Part shown: piece by piece, positions 26,143 to 35,092 of the stretch
Layout of the letters: the number at the start of each line of letters is the position of its first letter
Position numbering within the stretch: the stretch's first letter is position 1
Position numbers and translations under genes: made by a program
Notes under the pieces: model-generated
Database searches by the model: none
Seen by the model: only the letters and a program-made list of their open reading frames with translations
What the model was told of the DNA's origin: nothing
Source: Bacteroidaceae bacterium
GTDB lineage: Bacteria; Bacteroidota; Bacteroidia; Bacteroidales; Bacteroidaceae
Direction: 5' to 3'
Assembly: GCA_017547385.1 (NCBI GenBank)
Contig: JAFYPU010000018.1
Span: 44,739-108,738, forward strand
DNA length: 64,000 bases

Positions 26143-26364
26143 ATGTATTGGACACTGGAACTTGCTTCTAAACTCGAAGATGCACCATGGCCCGCTTCTA
26201 AAGACGAACTCATCGACTACGCCATGCGCTCGGGCGCTCCCATGGAAGTGGTGGAGAACCTTCAGGAACTGGAAGACGAAGGCGAAATCTACGAAACCAT
26301 AGAAGATGTTTGGCCCGACTATCCCACAAAAGAGGATTTCCTCTTCAATGAAGACGAATACTAA
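26143..26364 (+). CDS. DUF2795-family small acidic protein
   Basis: 73 residues, MYWTLELASKLEDAPWPASK..., ending DYPTKEDFLFNEDEY. The N-terminus and the GAPMEVVENLQELEDEGE segment match DUF2795, a small cytoplasmic protein conserved across Bacteroidota whose role I do not know. Its last 17 bp overlap the start of porP in another frame, which implies translational coupling and makes it the first gene of the T9SS operon. Confidence 0.85.
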   Translation: MYWTLELASKLEDAPWPASKDELIDYAMRSGAPMEVVENLQELEDEGEIYETIEDVWPDYPTKEDFLFNEDEY

Positions 26365-27322
26365 GAACAAACTTCTGAAAAATACCCGACTGCACACCAT
26401 GCTCATCCTGCTTTGGGCATGGTGCAGTGGGGTTTTTGTTTATGCCCAACAGGAGCCGGCTTTCGCTCACTATTGGGAAATGGAACCGCAGTTCAACCCC
26501 GCAGCCGCCGGACGCTCCCCGCAACTTTCCATCAACGCCGCCTACCAAACACACGCCACAGGCTACGAAGATGCCGGAGGGACCATGTATGCCGGTGCCG
26601 ATATGGCTTTTGCCATCGGAAAAACGCGGCACGGCGTGGGAGCACTTTTTCAAAATGACGAAATAGGTCTCTTCTCGCACAAACGCATTTCTGTGCAATA
26701 TGCCTACCACCTCAAATTGTGGGGCGGCACACTCAGCATCGGTGCGCAAGCCGACATGCTCAGCGAAAGCATCGAGGGCTCAAAAGCCGATTTGGCAGAC
26801 GGCAACGATCCGGCTTTCCCGAGCACAGACGTGAGTGGCTCAAAGTTTGATGCCTCCGCCGGACTCTTCTATACACACGGTGCATGGCGCGTGGGACTTT
26901 CAGCATTGCACCTCACAGCTCCCACCATCCTGCTGGGAGAAACCAACGAACTTGAGACAAAACCCTTATATTATTTTACGGCAGGATACAATATAAGGAC
27001 AAGAACTCCGTTACTTACTATAGCACCCTCCGTGCTGATGCGCTATGATGGCACCGATTTCAGAGCCGACCTCACCGCCCGCCTGATTTACGCCCAAGAC
27101 AAAAAACGCATCTACGGGGGAGTGGGTTACAGCCCCCTGCACTCCGTAACCCTCTTTGTGGGAGGCACTTTCCACGGAGTGGACATCAGTTATTCCTACG
27201 AAGCCAACACCGAAGGCATTGGCATAGGGGCAGGAAACCATGAAGTAACCCTGGGCTACCGGCTCGACCTCGACTTGGGCAAAAAAGGCAAGAACCGCCA
27301 CCAAAGCGTGCGTTTCCTTTAA
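26348..27322 (+). CDS. porP: PorP/SprF-family outer-membrane protein
   Basis: 324 residues. N-terminal basic stretch then signal peptide (MLILLWAWCSGVFVYAQQ); the mature start QEPAFAHYWEMEPQFNPAAAG is the PorP/SprF hallmark (usually DPQFSQYMFNPLYLNPAYAG). Beta-barrel strands follow to the end. PorP-type proteins sit in the outer membrane with the T9SS trans-envelope complex, and SprF-type members help individual cargo proteins. Two starts are possible: ATG 26348 (overlapping DUF2795) or ATG 26399 directly before the signal peptide. First of porP-K-L-M-N. Confidence 0.9.
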   Translation: MKTNTKNKLLKNTRLHTMLILLWAWCSGVFVYAQQEPAFAHYWEMEPQFNPAAAGRSPQLSINAAYQTHATGYEDAGGTMYAGADMAFAIGKTRHGVGALFQNDEIGLFSHKRISVQYAYHLKLWGGTLSIGAQADMLSESIEGSKADLADGNDPAFPSTDVSGSKFDASAGLFYTHGAWRVGLSALHLTAPTILLGETNELETKPLYYFTAGYNIRTRTPLLTIAPSVLMRYDGTDFRADLTARLIYAQDKKRIYGGVGYSPLHSVTLFVGGTFHGVDISYSYEANTEGIGIGAGNHEVTLGYRLDLDLGKKGKNRHQSVRFL

Positions 27323-27397
27323 GCCGGGAAGCACAAAAAATCATGTCCGAAGCCATCGGACAATCATTTTCCGAACACACAATATTATATATACAGC

Positions 27398-28900
27398 ATG
27401 AACACGTCTGAAAAGAATACAGATTTCATCCACCGCAACCATAAAGTTTCGGCAAGGGGACGACGCACAACCATCCTCGCCTTGTCGGGTATCGCTTGTC
27501 TGTGCATGATGTTGGCCTCTTGCATGGGCAGCGGCCGCGCCATGTCAGCCGGCGGCGAAGTTACCGGAAGCCGAGGCACAAGCTACTCGGAGCCGGTGCC
27601 CTATGGCATGGTGGAAGTGAAACGCGGCTTCCTGAAAGTGGGATTGACCGAACAGGATTCATTGTGGGGCACCGTCGTTCCTGAGAAAGAAATCTCAGTG
27701 GACGGCTTCTGGATGGACCAAACCGAAGTTACCAACTCCATGTATCGCCAATTCGTGGAGTGGGTGCGCGACTCCATTATCCGCGAACGCCTGGCCGACC
27801 CCTCGTATGGCGGCGACGAGACTTACAAAATTGAAGTGGACCGTTACGGCGACCCCGTTACGCCTCACCTCAACTGGAACAAGCCCATACCTTGGCGCAA
27901 GCCCACCGAAGACCAGGAACGCGCCATCCAAAGCGTTTACACCCGTCATCCCATCGATGGCACTGTGATGCTCGATGCCAAGCAACTGAACTATCGATAC
28001 GAAGTGTTCGACTACGAAAAAGCTGCACTGCGCAAATATCGCCTCAATCCGGCAGAGAGAGAACTCAACACCGACAAGACAGTCAACCCCGACGAAGTGG
28101 TGATGATTTCCAAGGACACAGCCTATATCGACGACAACGGGCAAATTGTCAGACAGACTATCACACGTCCGCTGTCAAGCCTCTACGATTTCTTGAACAC
28201 CTACATCGTTAACGTATATCCCGACACCACTTGTTGGGTCAACGATTTCAGAAATGCCAACAATGAGGCATACATGCGCCTCTACTTCTCATCGGCTGCC
28301 TACAACGACTATCCCGTGGTGGGAGTTTCGTGGGAACAAGCACAAGCTTTCTGCGCATGGCGCACCGAATACTTGCTGAAAGGTCTCGGAGCACAAGCGC
28401 GTTTCATACAACGCTACCGACTGCCGACTGAAGTGGAATGGGAATATGCTGCACGCGGCAAAGAAGGCAACCCCTACCCTTGGGAATCTGAAGAGATGAA
28501 GAGCGACAAAGGCTGCTTCTATGCCAACTTCAAGCCCGACCGAGGCAACTATACCGAAGACGGCAATTTGATTACCTCCCGCGTGGGCATCTATGGTGCC
28601 AACTCCAACGGACTTTTCGACATGGCCGGCAACGTGGCCGAATGGACCAGTACGGTTTATACGGAAGCCGGTGTGGCTGCGATGGCAGACCTCAACCCGC
28701 AACTCAGCTACGATGCAGCCAAGGAAGACCCCTACATACTGAAACGAAAGAGCGTGCGTGGTGGTTCGTGGAAGGACCCCATGTCTTACATCCGCTCTGC
28801 TTGGCGCACTTGGGAGTATCAGAACTATCCGCGCTCCTACATCGGCTTCCGCTGTGTGCGTTCAAAAGCCACAACCAGCAGCAACACAAAAGGGAAATAG
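27398..28900 (+). CDS. porK: T9SS outer-membrane ring lipoprotein PorK/GldK
   Basis: 500 residues. Lipoprotein signal with lipobox MLASC (Cys42), then an FGE-sulfatase-type domain (DGFWMDQTEVTNSMYRQFV near 105, YRLPTEVEWEYAARG, GLFDMAGNVAEWTS, and the closing SYIGFRCVRS). Such domains in PorK/GldK are structural, not enzymatic. PorK forms, with PorN, the periplasmic ring under the outer membrane. Length and order match Porphyromonas and Flavobacterium counterparts. Confidence 0.96.
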   Translation: MNTSEKNTDFIHRNHKVSARGRRTTILALSGIACLCMMLASCMGSGRAMSAGGEVTGSRGTSYSEPVPYGMVEVKRGFLKVGLTEQDSLWGTVVPEKEISVDGFWMDQTEVTNSMYRQFVEWVRDSIIRERLADPSYGGDETYKIEVDRYGDPVTPHLNWNKPIPWRKPTEDQERAIQSVYTRHPIDGTVMLDAKQLNYRYEVFDYEKAALRKYRLNPAERELNTDKTVNPDEVVMISKDTAYIDDNGQIVRQTITRPLSSLYDFLNTYIVNVYPDTTCWVNDFRNANNEAYMRLYFSSAAYNDYPVVGVSWEQAQAFCAWRTEYLLKGLGAQARFIQRYRLPTEVEWEYAARGKEGNPYPWESEEMKSDKGCFYANFKPDRGNYTEDGNLITSRVGIYGANSNGLFDMAGNVAEWTSTVYTEAGVAAMADLNPQLSYDAAKEDPYILKRKSVRGGSWKDPMSYIRSAWRTWEYQNYPRSYIGFRCVRSKATTSSNTKGK

Positions 28901-28980
28901 CACTTAGGATTTCACACAAAGACAAACGAAACCCACGCTTCCACGGCAGAAGTTTCGCCTCCAAATAAAAAAACATTCAC

Positions 28981-29931
28981 ATGGCATCTAAAATAAACTT
29001 CGTTGTACGCCTGCAGCACTGGATGGACAGTGTGCCCGGCCAAACCTTTCTCAACTACGCCTACAGTTGGGGCGCAGCCATCGTAATCCTTGGCGCATTG
29101 TTCAAACTCACACACTTGCAAGGCGGCGACGTGATGCTGTTCATCGGTATGGGAACAGAAGTCATCGTGTTCTTCCTCTCGGCTTTCGACCGTCCCTTCG
29201 ATAAAAACGAAATCGGCAAGGAACTTCCTGCCGACTACGAAACGGATGAAGAGATTGCCGCAAGCATGGAAGAGGACGACGAAGAGGAAACGGAAGAAGG
29301 CGAGAGCGAAATCAACGACAACGAGAGCATTTCGCGCCCTGCCACTATCAACACTCCGGCAGCCTCCGGCCACATCGTGGCAGGCACACAAGGTGGCGGA
29401 AGCACCGTTATCATCGGTGGAGGCGGTGGTGGAAATATGGGCAATGCCGCTCCTGCCGTTGCCGCAACAAATGCAGGCACAAGCACCGGCATTGCAGGTA
29501 TTTCCGGACTGGAATTCGGACCGCAAGACACCGAAGCCGAAAAATTGGCAGCCATCATCCGTCTCGCCAACGACGAATTGTTGCGCCGCGCACAGGCTGT
29601 GCTTTCGCCCGAAATGGAAGCAGCCACACAGACCTACATCGAAAAACTCCAGACACTCACCGAAACGCTCGCAAAAGTGGATGAGCAAAGTGCCCGACTC
29701 ACACGCGACAGCGAGGAAATGGAAAACCTCAATCGTACACTCACCGGCATCAACCGCATCTACGAGTTGCAACTCAAAGGAGTCAGTTCGCAAGTGGGCA
29801 CCATCGATCAAATCAACGAGCAAACGCGCCGCTTAGCTGCCCAAATCGAGGAATTGAATGGTGTCTACGGACGCATGATTAAGGCACTCACCGTGAACAT
29901 GAAAAATGCCGGTGCTGCCATTTCCGAATAA
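28981..29931 (+). CDS. porL: T9SS motor protein PorL/GldL
   Basis: 316 residues. Two N-terminal transmembrane helices (about 25-45, AYSWGAAIVILGALF; about 50-70, VMLFIGMGTEVIVFFLSAF) with a conserved Glu in the second, then an acidic stretch (EEDDEEETEEGESE), a glycine-rich linker, and a long cytoplasmic coiled-coil (about 190-310). In the known system PorL is the proton-driven stator of a rotary motor with PorM. Gap of 80 bp to porK. Confidence 0.95.
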   Translation: MASKINFVVRLQHWMDSVPGQTFLNYAYSWGAAIVILGALFKLTHLQGGDVMLFIGMGTEVIVFFLSAFDRPFDKNEIGKELPADYETDEEIAASMEEDDEEETEEGESEINDNESISRPATINTPAASGHIVAGTQGGGSTVIIGGGGGGNMGNAAPAVAATNAGTSTGIAGISGLEFGPQDTEAEKLAAIIRLANDELLRRAQAVLSPEMEAATQTYIEKLQTLTETLAKVDEQSARLTRDSEEMENLNRTLTGINRIYELQLKGVSSQVGTIDQINEQTRRLAAQIEELNGVYGRMIKALTVNMKNAGAAISE

Positions 29932-30003
29932 TCTTCTGTCATTATCACAACTCCGGAGCCGCCACAACGGACGGCTTTCCGAAAAAATCAACAACCCACT
30001 CGC

Positions 30004-31557
30004 ATGTCTGTAAAGAAAAGACCGGTTTCTCCACGTCAGAAGATGATCAATCTGATGTACATCGTGTTGTTGGCCATGTTGGCTCTCAACGTCTCTAACG
30101 ATGTGCTGAAAGGTTTCACTCTGGTGGGCGACAGTTTGCACCGCACCACAGAGAATGCTGCCAAGGAGAACGCAAGTATATACGAGGACTTTGCCACGCA
30201 ACTGAAGAGCAACCCCACAAAGGTGAAGCCCTGGTACGACCGTGCCATGGAAGTGAAGCGAATGGCAGACTCACTCTATAATTTCGCCGACACACTCCGC
30301 TGGGCCATTGCCCGTGAGGCTGATGGCAGAGACGGCACTCCGTTTGATTTGCGCAACAAGGAGGATCTCAACGCTTCAGGCCAGGTGATGCTCGCTCCCT
30401 TGCGCGGAAAGGGCCGTGCCCTCTACAATGCCATCAACAGTTTCCGCAACCGCATCACCGCCCTTGTGCCCGATACCAAGCAACGCGCCATCATCGCTGC
30501 CAACCTCAGCACAGATGTGCCCCGCGACCGTAGTGCACAGGGACGCAACTGGGAAGAATACATGTTCGAGGAGATGCCGGCCATTGCTGCCACGACAATG
30601 TTGTCAAAGCTTCTGAGCGACATACGTTCCGCCGAAGGAGAAGTGCTTCACACGCTGCTTTCCAACATCGACCTTAAGGACATTCGCGTGAACGAACTGA
30701 ACGCTTACGTGTTGCCCGAGGCCACCACACTGATGCCCGGCGAAACTTTCAAGTCGCACATCTTCATGGCCGCTGTCGACACCACACAACGCCCCGAGAT
30801 ATTTGTCAACGGTCGCCGTATCGCAGCCGATGGTTCATACAGCTTCCGCGTGGGCGGCCCCGGTGAGTACTCGTTCTCAGGCTACATCCAGATGCCCAAC
30901 TCAGCCGGTGAAATCATTCGTCGCAACTTTGTTCAAAAATACAACGTCATTGCGCCGCCCACAGGAGCCACTGTGGCTGCCGACCTCATGAATGTGCTGT
31001 ATGCCGGCTTCAACAATCCCATCAGCGTGTCGGCATCCGGAATTCCCTCCAACAAACTCAGTGTTACGATGAGCGGAGGAACGCTCACACCGCAGGGCAA
31101 CGGAAAATTCGTGGCGCGTCCGGCAGCTGTCGGCAAGGACGTTACATTCACCGTAACGGGTGTGGTGAACGGTCGCTCGCAAGTGATGGGTTCCTACACG
31201 TTCCAGGTACGCAAATTGCCCGACCCCACAGCTTACATCGTTGTAGGCGACGACCGCTTCCGTGGCGGCAAACTGGCCAAAGGTTCGGCCGTGGGTGCAC
31301 AGGGCATAGGCGCAGCCATCGATGACGGACTGCTGAACATCCCCTTCAAGGTGCTGAGTTTCGAAGCTGTGTTCTTCGACCGCATGGGCAACGTTCGCCC
31401 CGAGCCATCGGCTGGTGCCAACTTCACAGAAGCACAGCGCGAAATCATGCGCTCACTCCGCCGCGGCCAGCGCTTCTACATCTCTCGCGTGCGTGCCATC
31501 GGCCCCGACGGCATCGAGCGTACGCTGCCGCAAGCCCTCGAAGTAATTGTGAACTAA
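30004..31557 (+). CDS. porM: T9SS motor shaft protein PorM/GldM
   Basis: 517 residues. N-terminus MSVKKRPVSPRQKMINLMYIVLLAMLALNVSNDVLKGF has the single membrane helix and the conserved start of the family. The periplasmic part has the helical domain (LYNAINSFRNRITAL) followed by Ig-like domains (EATTLMPGETF, PTGATVAADLMNVLYAGFNNPISVSASG, DPTAYIVVGDDR). PorM spans the periplasm and links the PorL motor to the PorK/N ring. Same length as the Porphyromonas protein (about 516). Confidence 0.96.
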   Translation: MSVKKRPVSPRQKMINLMYIVLLAMLALNVSNDVLKGFTLVGDSLHRTTENAAKENASIYEDFATQLKSNPTKVKPWYDRAMEVKRMADSLYNFADTLRWAIAREADGRDGTPFDLRNKEDLNASGQVMLAPLRGKGRALYNAINSFRNRITALVPDTKQRAIIAANLSTDVPRDRSAQGRNWEEYMFEEMPAIAATTMLSKLLSDIRSAEGEVLHTLLSNIDLKDIRVNELNAYVLPEATTLMPGETFKSHIFMAAVDTTQRPEIFVNGRRIAADGSYSFRVGGPGEYSFSGYIQMPNSAGEIIRRNFVQKYNVIAPPTGATVAADLMNVLYAGFNNPISVSASGIPSNKLSVTMSGGTLTPQGNGKFVARPAAVGKDVTFTVTGVVNGRSQVMGSYTFQVRKLPDPTAYIVVGDDRFRGGKLAKGSAVGAQGIGAAIDDGLLNIPFKVLSFEAVFFDRMGNVRPEPSAGANFTEAQREIMRSLRRGQRFYISRVRAIGPDGIERTLPQALEVIVN

Positions 31558-31594
31558 ATCCCTCTCAAATATCCGAACAAGCCTATAAAAAATC

Positions 31595-32653
31595 ATGAAC
31601 ATGAAACGCCACATATTATTCTTGCTTCTGCTCGTAACGGTATCCGCTGTAGCCCAACCGCCGGCACGCCGCCGCGCACAGGCAGCCCAAGCATCCGAAA
31701 AACCGCAGCCTTCGGCCTATCGCGACTTCCCCACGGCACAAGCCATGCCCGAGGATGCAGCTTGGCGACGCGACCTTTATCGCGAAATCGACCTTTCCAA
31801 GGAAGCCAATGCCGTGCTCTATTTTCCCACAGTGCCTCAGGACGGACGCATGAGCCTCTTCACATATCTTTTCAAACTCGTGTTGCGTGGCGAAGTAAAG
31901 GCCTACGATTACAAGCTCGACATGAAGGAAGATTTCTCCGAGGCTAACATCGTCAAGGGCAAGGAACTCATGGACCGCTACAACATCTTTTACGAAGAGA
32001 AAGACGGAAAGGTGCGTGTGAACGACGCTGACATACCCTCGGACGAGGTTTGCTATTATTTCATAAAGGAGAGCGTTTATTACGACCAGCACACTGCCTC
32101 TTTCCGTTCACGCATCACAGCGCTCTGTCCCGTGTTGAAACGTGGTGGCGACGACTTCGGAGGAGCCGACTCCAAGTATCCCATGTTCTGGGTGAAGTAT
32201 GACGATGTGGCTCCCAAACTCTCAAAACTCATGCTCATGGGCAGCAGTCTCAACAATGCCGCCACAATGTCGGCCGACGACTTCTTCACACTCGGCCGTT
32301 ACCAGGGAGATATTTACAAGACCACCAACCTGCAAGACCGCCTGTTGGCCAATTATTGCGAAACCGACACGGCACTCACGCGCGAACGCAACCGCATCGA
32401 GCAAGAACTTCGCGACTTTGAAACCCACGTTTGGGGAAAAGACAGCACTGCTGCCGAAAGAACCGACTCCGTGGCTGCCGACTCCGCGGTCGTGAAGGAA
32501 AAGCCCAAGCGCACTTCGCGCCGTGCTTCAGCCGCTTCCGGCTCTGACACCCCCGAAAAGAAAACCAAGGTGAAGCGCACCAAAACTCGCTCAAGTTCTT
32601 CCGGCAGTGCCCGCTCAGGTTCGGGCTTCAGCGTGCGCCGTCAGCGCAGATAA
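31595..32653 (+). CDS. porN: T9SS ring protein PorN/GldN
   Basis: 352 residues. Signal peptide (ends VSAVAQ), then WRRDLYREIDLSKEANAVLYFP, a family signature, and YNIFYEEKDGKVRVNDADIPSDEVCYYFIKE, MFWVKYDDVAPKL. The last 75 residues are low-complexity basic (KPKRTSRRASAAS...RTKTRSSSS), which I have not seen as a standard feature and may bind the cell wall or nucleic acids non-specifically. Partner of PorK in the periplasmic ring. Last gene before a strong terminator. Confidence 0.95.
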   Translation: MNMKRHILFLLLLVTVSAVAQPPARRRAQAAQASEKPQPSAYRDFPTAQAMPEDAAWRRDLYREIDLSKEANAVLYFPTVPQDGRMSLFTYLFKLVLRGEVKAYDYKLDMKEDFSEANIVKGKELMDRYNIFYEEKDGKVRVNDADIPSDEVCYYFIKESVYYDQHTASFRSRITALCPVLKRGGDDFGGADSKYPMFWVKYDDVAPKLSKLMLMGSSLNNAATMSADDFFTLGRYQGDIYKTTNLQDRLLANYCETDTALTRERNRIEQELRDFETHVWGKDSTAAERTDSVAADSAVVKEKPKRTSRRASAASGSDTPEKKTKVKRTKTRSSSSGSARSGSGFSVRRQRR

Positions 32654-32680
32654 GCCTCGCTTCACTGATATCACAATCAC

Positions 32681-32730
32681 AAAAAGCCCTTCGGCACAAG
32701 GTTCCCCAACCTTTCCGAAGGGCTTTTTTG
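32681..32730 (+). terminator. Terminator of the T9SS operon
   Basis: Stem AAAAAGCCCTTCGG / CCGAAGGGCTTTTTT with a 20-nt loop, ending in six T; 30 bp after the porN stop. Confidence 0.88.
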
Positions 32731-32817
32731 CATACTGTCAAGGCTTTTTCTATTTCATCCGCGCATCGCCTGAAATTCCACATCCCTATCCCGCATCCGT
32801 CCGGGGTTTAAACGAAA

Positions 32818-32887
32818 AGTGGCAGGCCTTGCCACTAAAGTGCTAAGGCGTGCCACAAAAGTGGCAAGGCGTGCCACTCTTTTTTTC
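32818..32887. repeat. 21-bp periodic array of GTGGCA...TGCCAC palindromes, 3 units
   Basis: Units start at 32818, 32839 and 32860: AGTGGCA.GCC.TGCCACT type palindromes, exactly 21 bp apart, ending in seven T. The last unit plus T-run could act as a terminator. It lies between the convergent T9SS operon and comEC. Confidence 0.85.
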
Positions 32888-32946
32888 AGTGCTTCTTGTT
32901 TTTCACCGAAGCCTTCGGAAAAGTTGTAAACAACGAGCAAAAACTT

Positions 32947-35013
32947 CTATCTCCCCACGGGCAACACCAGAGCTCCATCGCGAGCAATGTCGTGCACCGG
33001 CAGACCACGCGCCTCGGCCTCGCGATGCCACCGCTCACGCCAACGGTCCGATAAGCGTTCCTCCAGCACCACACGCTTGGGGCGATAGCGTCTCAAGAGG
33101 GCTTCCGGTCGCCGTTCACCCCCACGCAACACAAACAGCACATCCACTTCCATGGTCTCCCGGCTGTGCACATCAGTGCTATCGGACAGCGCAATGCGAC
33201 AATCTCCGAAACTTATCACACGTCCGGTATAGACCAATTCGGGGAACGTGTCGGGATGCTCCAGCCATAGCGGTTCGGCCATTCCCTGCGGCAGCCAGAA
33301 GTCGCGCCGCACATAGCGGAACACGCTGTCGACCTTTTGCCCCTGCGGCGTCCACAGATACGAACGGTTTTTCTCGGAGATGCAATGAACCGAAGGGGCT
33401 GAAAGATGATAGAACGCCACTCGCGGCGACACGCTCTGCCGTTCGAACATCGCCACACAGCCCATGAGCAGCAACACACCGCCGCCGGCATAGAGCCAAC
33501 GCGCACGGCGCTGCACCGCATAAGTCGCCAAAAAGGCCAACAGCACAAACATCAGAGCCACCGTGCTGGCAGAGGGATACACTTCAAGGGTGGAAAACGG
33601 CAACCGCCCCACTCCGTCGAGCAGCGCGTGCAGCAACCACAGACAACCCGAAAGGCAAACGGACAAAGGGGAGGAAAGAAAAGGCAGCAACAGGAACAAT
33701 AAGCCCAACACCAACACACCGTAAGCCAGCGGCACGGCCAACACATTGGCCACCAATGCCCAGACCGGCAGCGTGTGGAAATAATAAGCCACCAACGGTG
33801 CCGTGCCCACTTGTGCGCAGAGCGAGATGCGCACACTCCGCCGCAACGGCCGCCAACGGTCTTTCTGCTCGGGCAGACGCACCACATCGCCCTCGCCGCC
33901 AAAGAGCAAAATGCACAAGGTGGCCACAAACGAGAGCTGAAATCCCACATCCATCAGGGCTTGCGGCGAGAACAAGAGCAAGAGCAGTGCCGCCAAGGCC
34001 AGATTGTTGACCGACGACGTGTCGCGCCGCAGGCAACGACACAGTTGCATCACAGTGAACATCACGGCGGCACGAAGCAACGACAGCGGCATGCCGCAAA
34101 GCAGCACAAAGCTCCACACTGCCGCCATGCCCAATGCACTCATGGCCACATACAGCCCGCGACGGCGGCAATGCGACAGCACCAACACCCGATAGATGCC
34201 GAAAAGAATGGCAAGGTGCAAGCCCGAGAGTGCCAGCAAGTGGCTCACACCGGCATCTGAATAGCGTTTGCGGAGAGGCTCGGTGAGATGCGTTTTGTCG
34301 CCCAACGTCAAGGCCGAAAGCACGGCAAAATCTTCGCGACCAAAGGCCTGCTCGTATTCCTGCACCCACCGACCGCGCAACCGCAGTGCCGCCACTTTCG
34401 GAGGCAACGGTGTGGTGCAACCAAGGTTCTTCCATTGTCCGGCAAAGCAAAGACCCGTGCCCGAAATGCCTTGTCGGCGCAGCCAGGCCGCATAATCGAA
34501 TTCGCCGGGATTACCATTGTTTTTGGGCGGTGTTATCCGGTTTTTCAACAACAATACATCACCGGGTTGCAAAGTCTCCTTAGCACTCCGCATCAGCGAA
34601 AGGCTGACCCGCCGACCGCAACCGTCGCCCCACAGCACCTCGGCCACAGCCCGAAAGGTCTTCGGGGTTTCGCGTGGTGTTTCGACAATCATCACCTTCC
34701 GCACCACAGCCTCGTTCTCCCACTCCGCCACCTCCGATGAGCGATTGATTACCAACAGCCATGCCCCCAACAGACCGACAGCCACATTGAAAAACACATG
34801 AAAGAACGGACGGTGCAACGGAACGCTCTTGGCAAAAGCACACACCGCAGTTGCCACCGTAGCCACCGCCAAAAGCACAGACAGCATTGCGATGTGAGGA
34901 GTCAACCAAGCACAGCCCATCTCGCCCACAGCAATACCGACACACAGCGGAAGCACAAAGCGCAACAGCACGTTGGTGTCAAGAATTTGCTCATAGGGAC
35001 GAAGTGTTCGCAT
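32947..35013 (-). CDS. comEC: ComEC/Rec2-family DNA-uptake channel protein
   Basis: 688 residues from the ATG at 35013. N-terminal membrane part plus an OB-like domain (NPGEFDYAAWLRRQGISGTG, a family signature), then the Competence domain (LTLGDKTHLTEPLRKRYSDAGVSHLLALSGLHLAIL, about 260-300) with many transmembrane helices. The C-terminal tail after about 540 is short and lacks the HxHxDH motif of a metallo-beta-lactamase domain. ComEC carries single-stranded DNA through the inner membrane during natural transformation. It forms one minus-strand run with recQ and recJ. Confidence 0.93.
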   Translation of the reverse strand: MRTLRPYEQILDTNVLLRFVLPLCVGIAVGEMGCAWLTPHIAMLSVLLAVATVATAVCAFAKSVPLHRPFFHVFFNVAVGLLGAWLLVINRSSEVAEWENEAVVRKVMIVETPRETPKTFRAVAEVLWGDGCGRRVSLSLMRSAKETLQPGDVLLLKNRITPPKNNGNPGEFDYAAWLRRQGISGTGLCFAGQWKNLGCTTPLPPKVAALRLRGRWVQEYEQAFGREDFAVLSALTLGDKTHLTEPLRKRYSDAGVSHLLALSGLHLAILFGIYRVLVLSHCRRRGLYVAMSALGMAAVWSFVLLCGMPLSLLRAAVMFTVMQLCRCLRRDTSSVNNLALAALLLLLFSPQALMDVGFQLSFVATLCILLFGGEGDVVRLPEQKDRWRPLRRSVRISLCAQVGTAPLVAYYFHTLPVWALVANVLAVPLAYGVLVLGLLFLLLPFLSSPLSVCLSGCLWLLHALLDGVGRLPFSTLEVYPSASTVALMFVLLAFLATYAVQRRARWLYAGGGVLLLMGCVAMFERQSVSPRVAFYHLSAPSVHCISEKNRSYLWTPQGQKVDSVFRYVRRDFWLPQGMAEPLWLEHPDTFPELVYTGRVISFGDCRIALSDSTDVHSRETMEVDVLFVLRGGERRPEALLRRYRPKRVVLEERLSDRWRERWHREAEARGLPVHDIARDGALVLPVGR

Positions 35014-35045
35014 CTGCTGCCAAGAATGATTTAGAATGATAAACA

Positions 35046-35088
35046 AAAAAACTTCTGCCCACACCGAACCACCGGTGAGCAGAAGTGA
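35046..35088 (-). terminator. Terminator between recQ and comEC
   Basis: Stem ACTTCTGC (35051-35058) / GCAGAAGT (35079-35086), with an inner ACCGGTG/CACACC part, followed on the minus strand by a run of T. It suggests comEC has partly separate transcription. Confidence 0.65.
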
Positions 35089-35092
35089 GAAC

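Noticed and set aside
27398-28900. PorK/GldK as a sulfatase-activating enzyme
   Set aside because: The FGE-like domain is present but the gene is in a T9SS operon with a lipobox; in this family the domain is structural.
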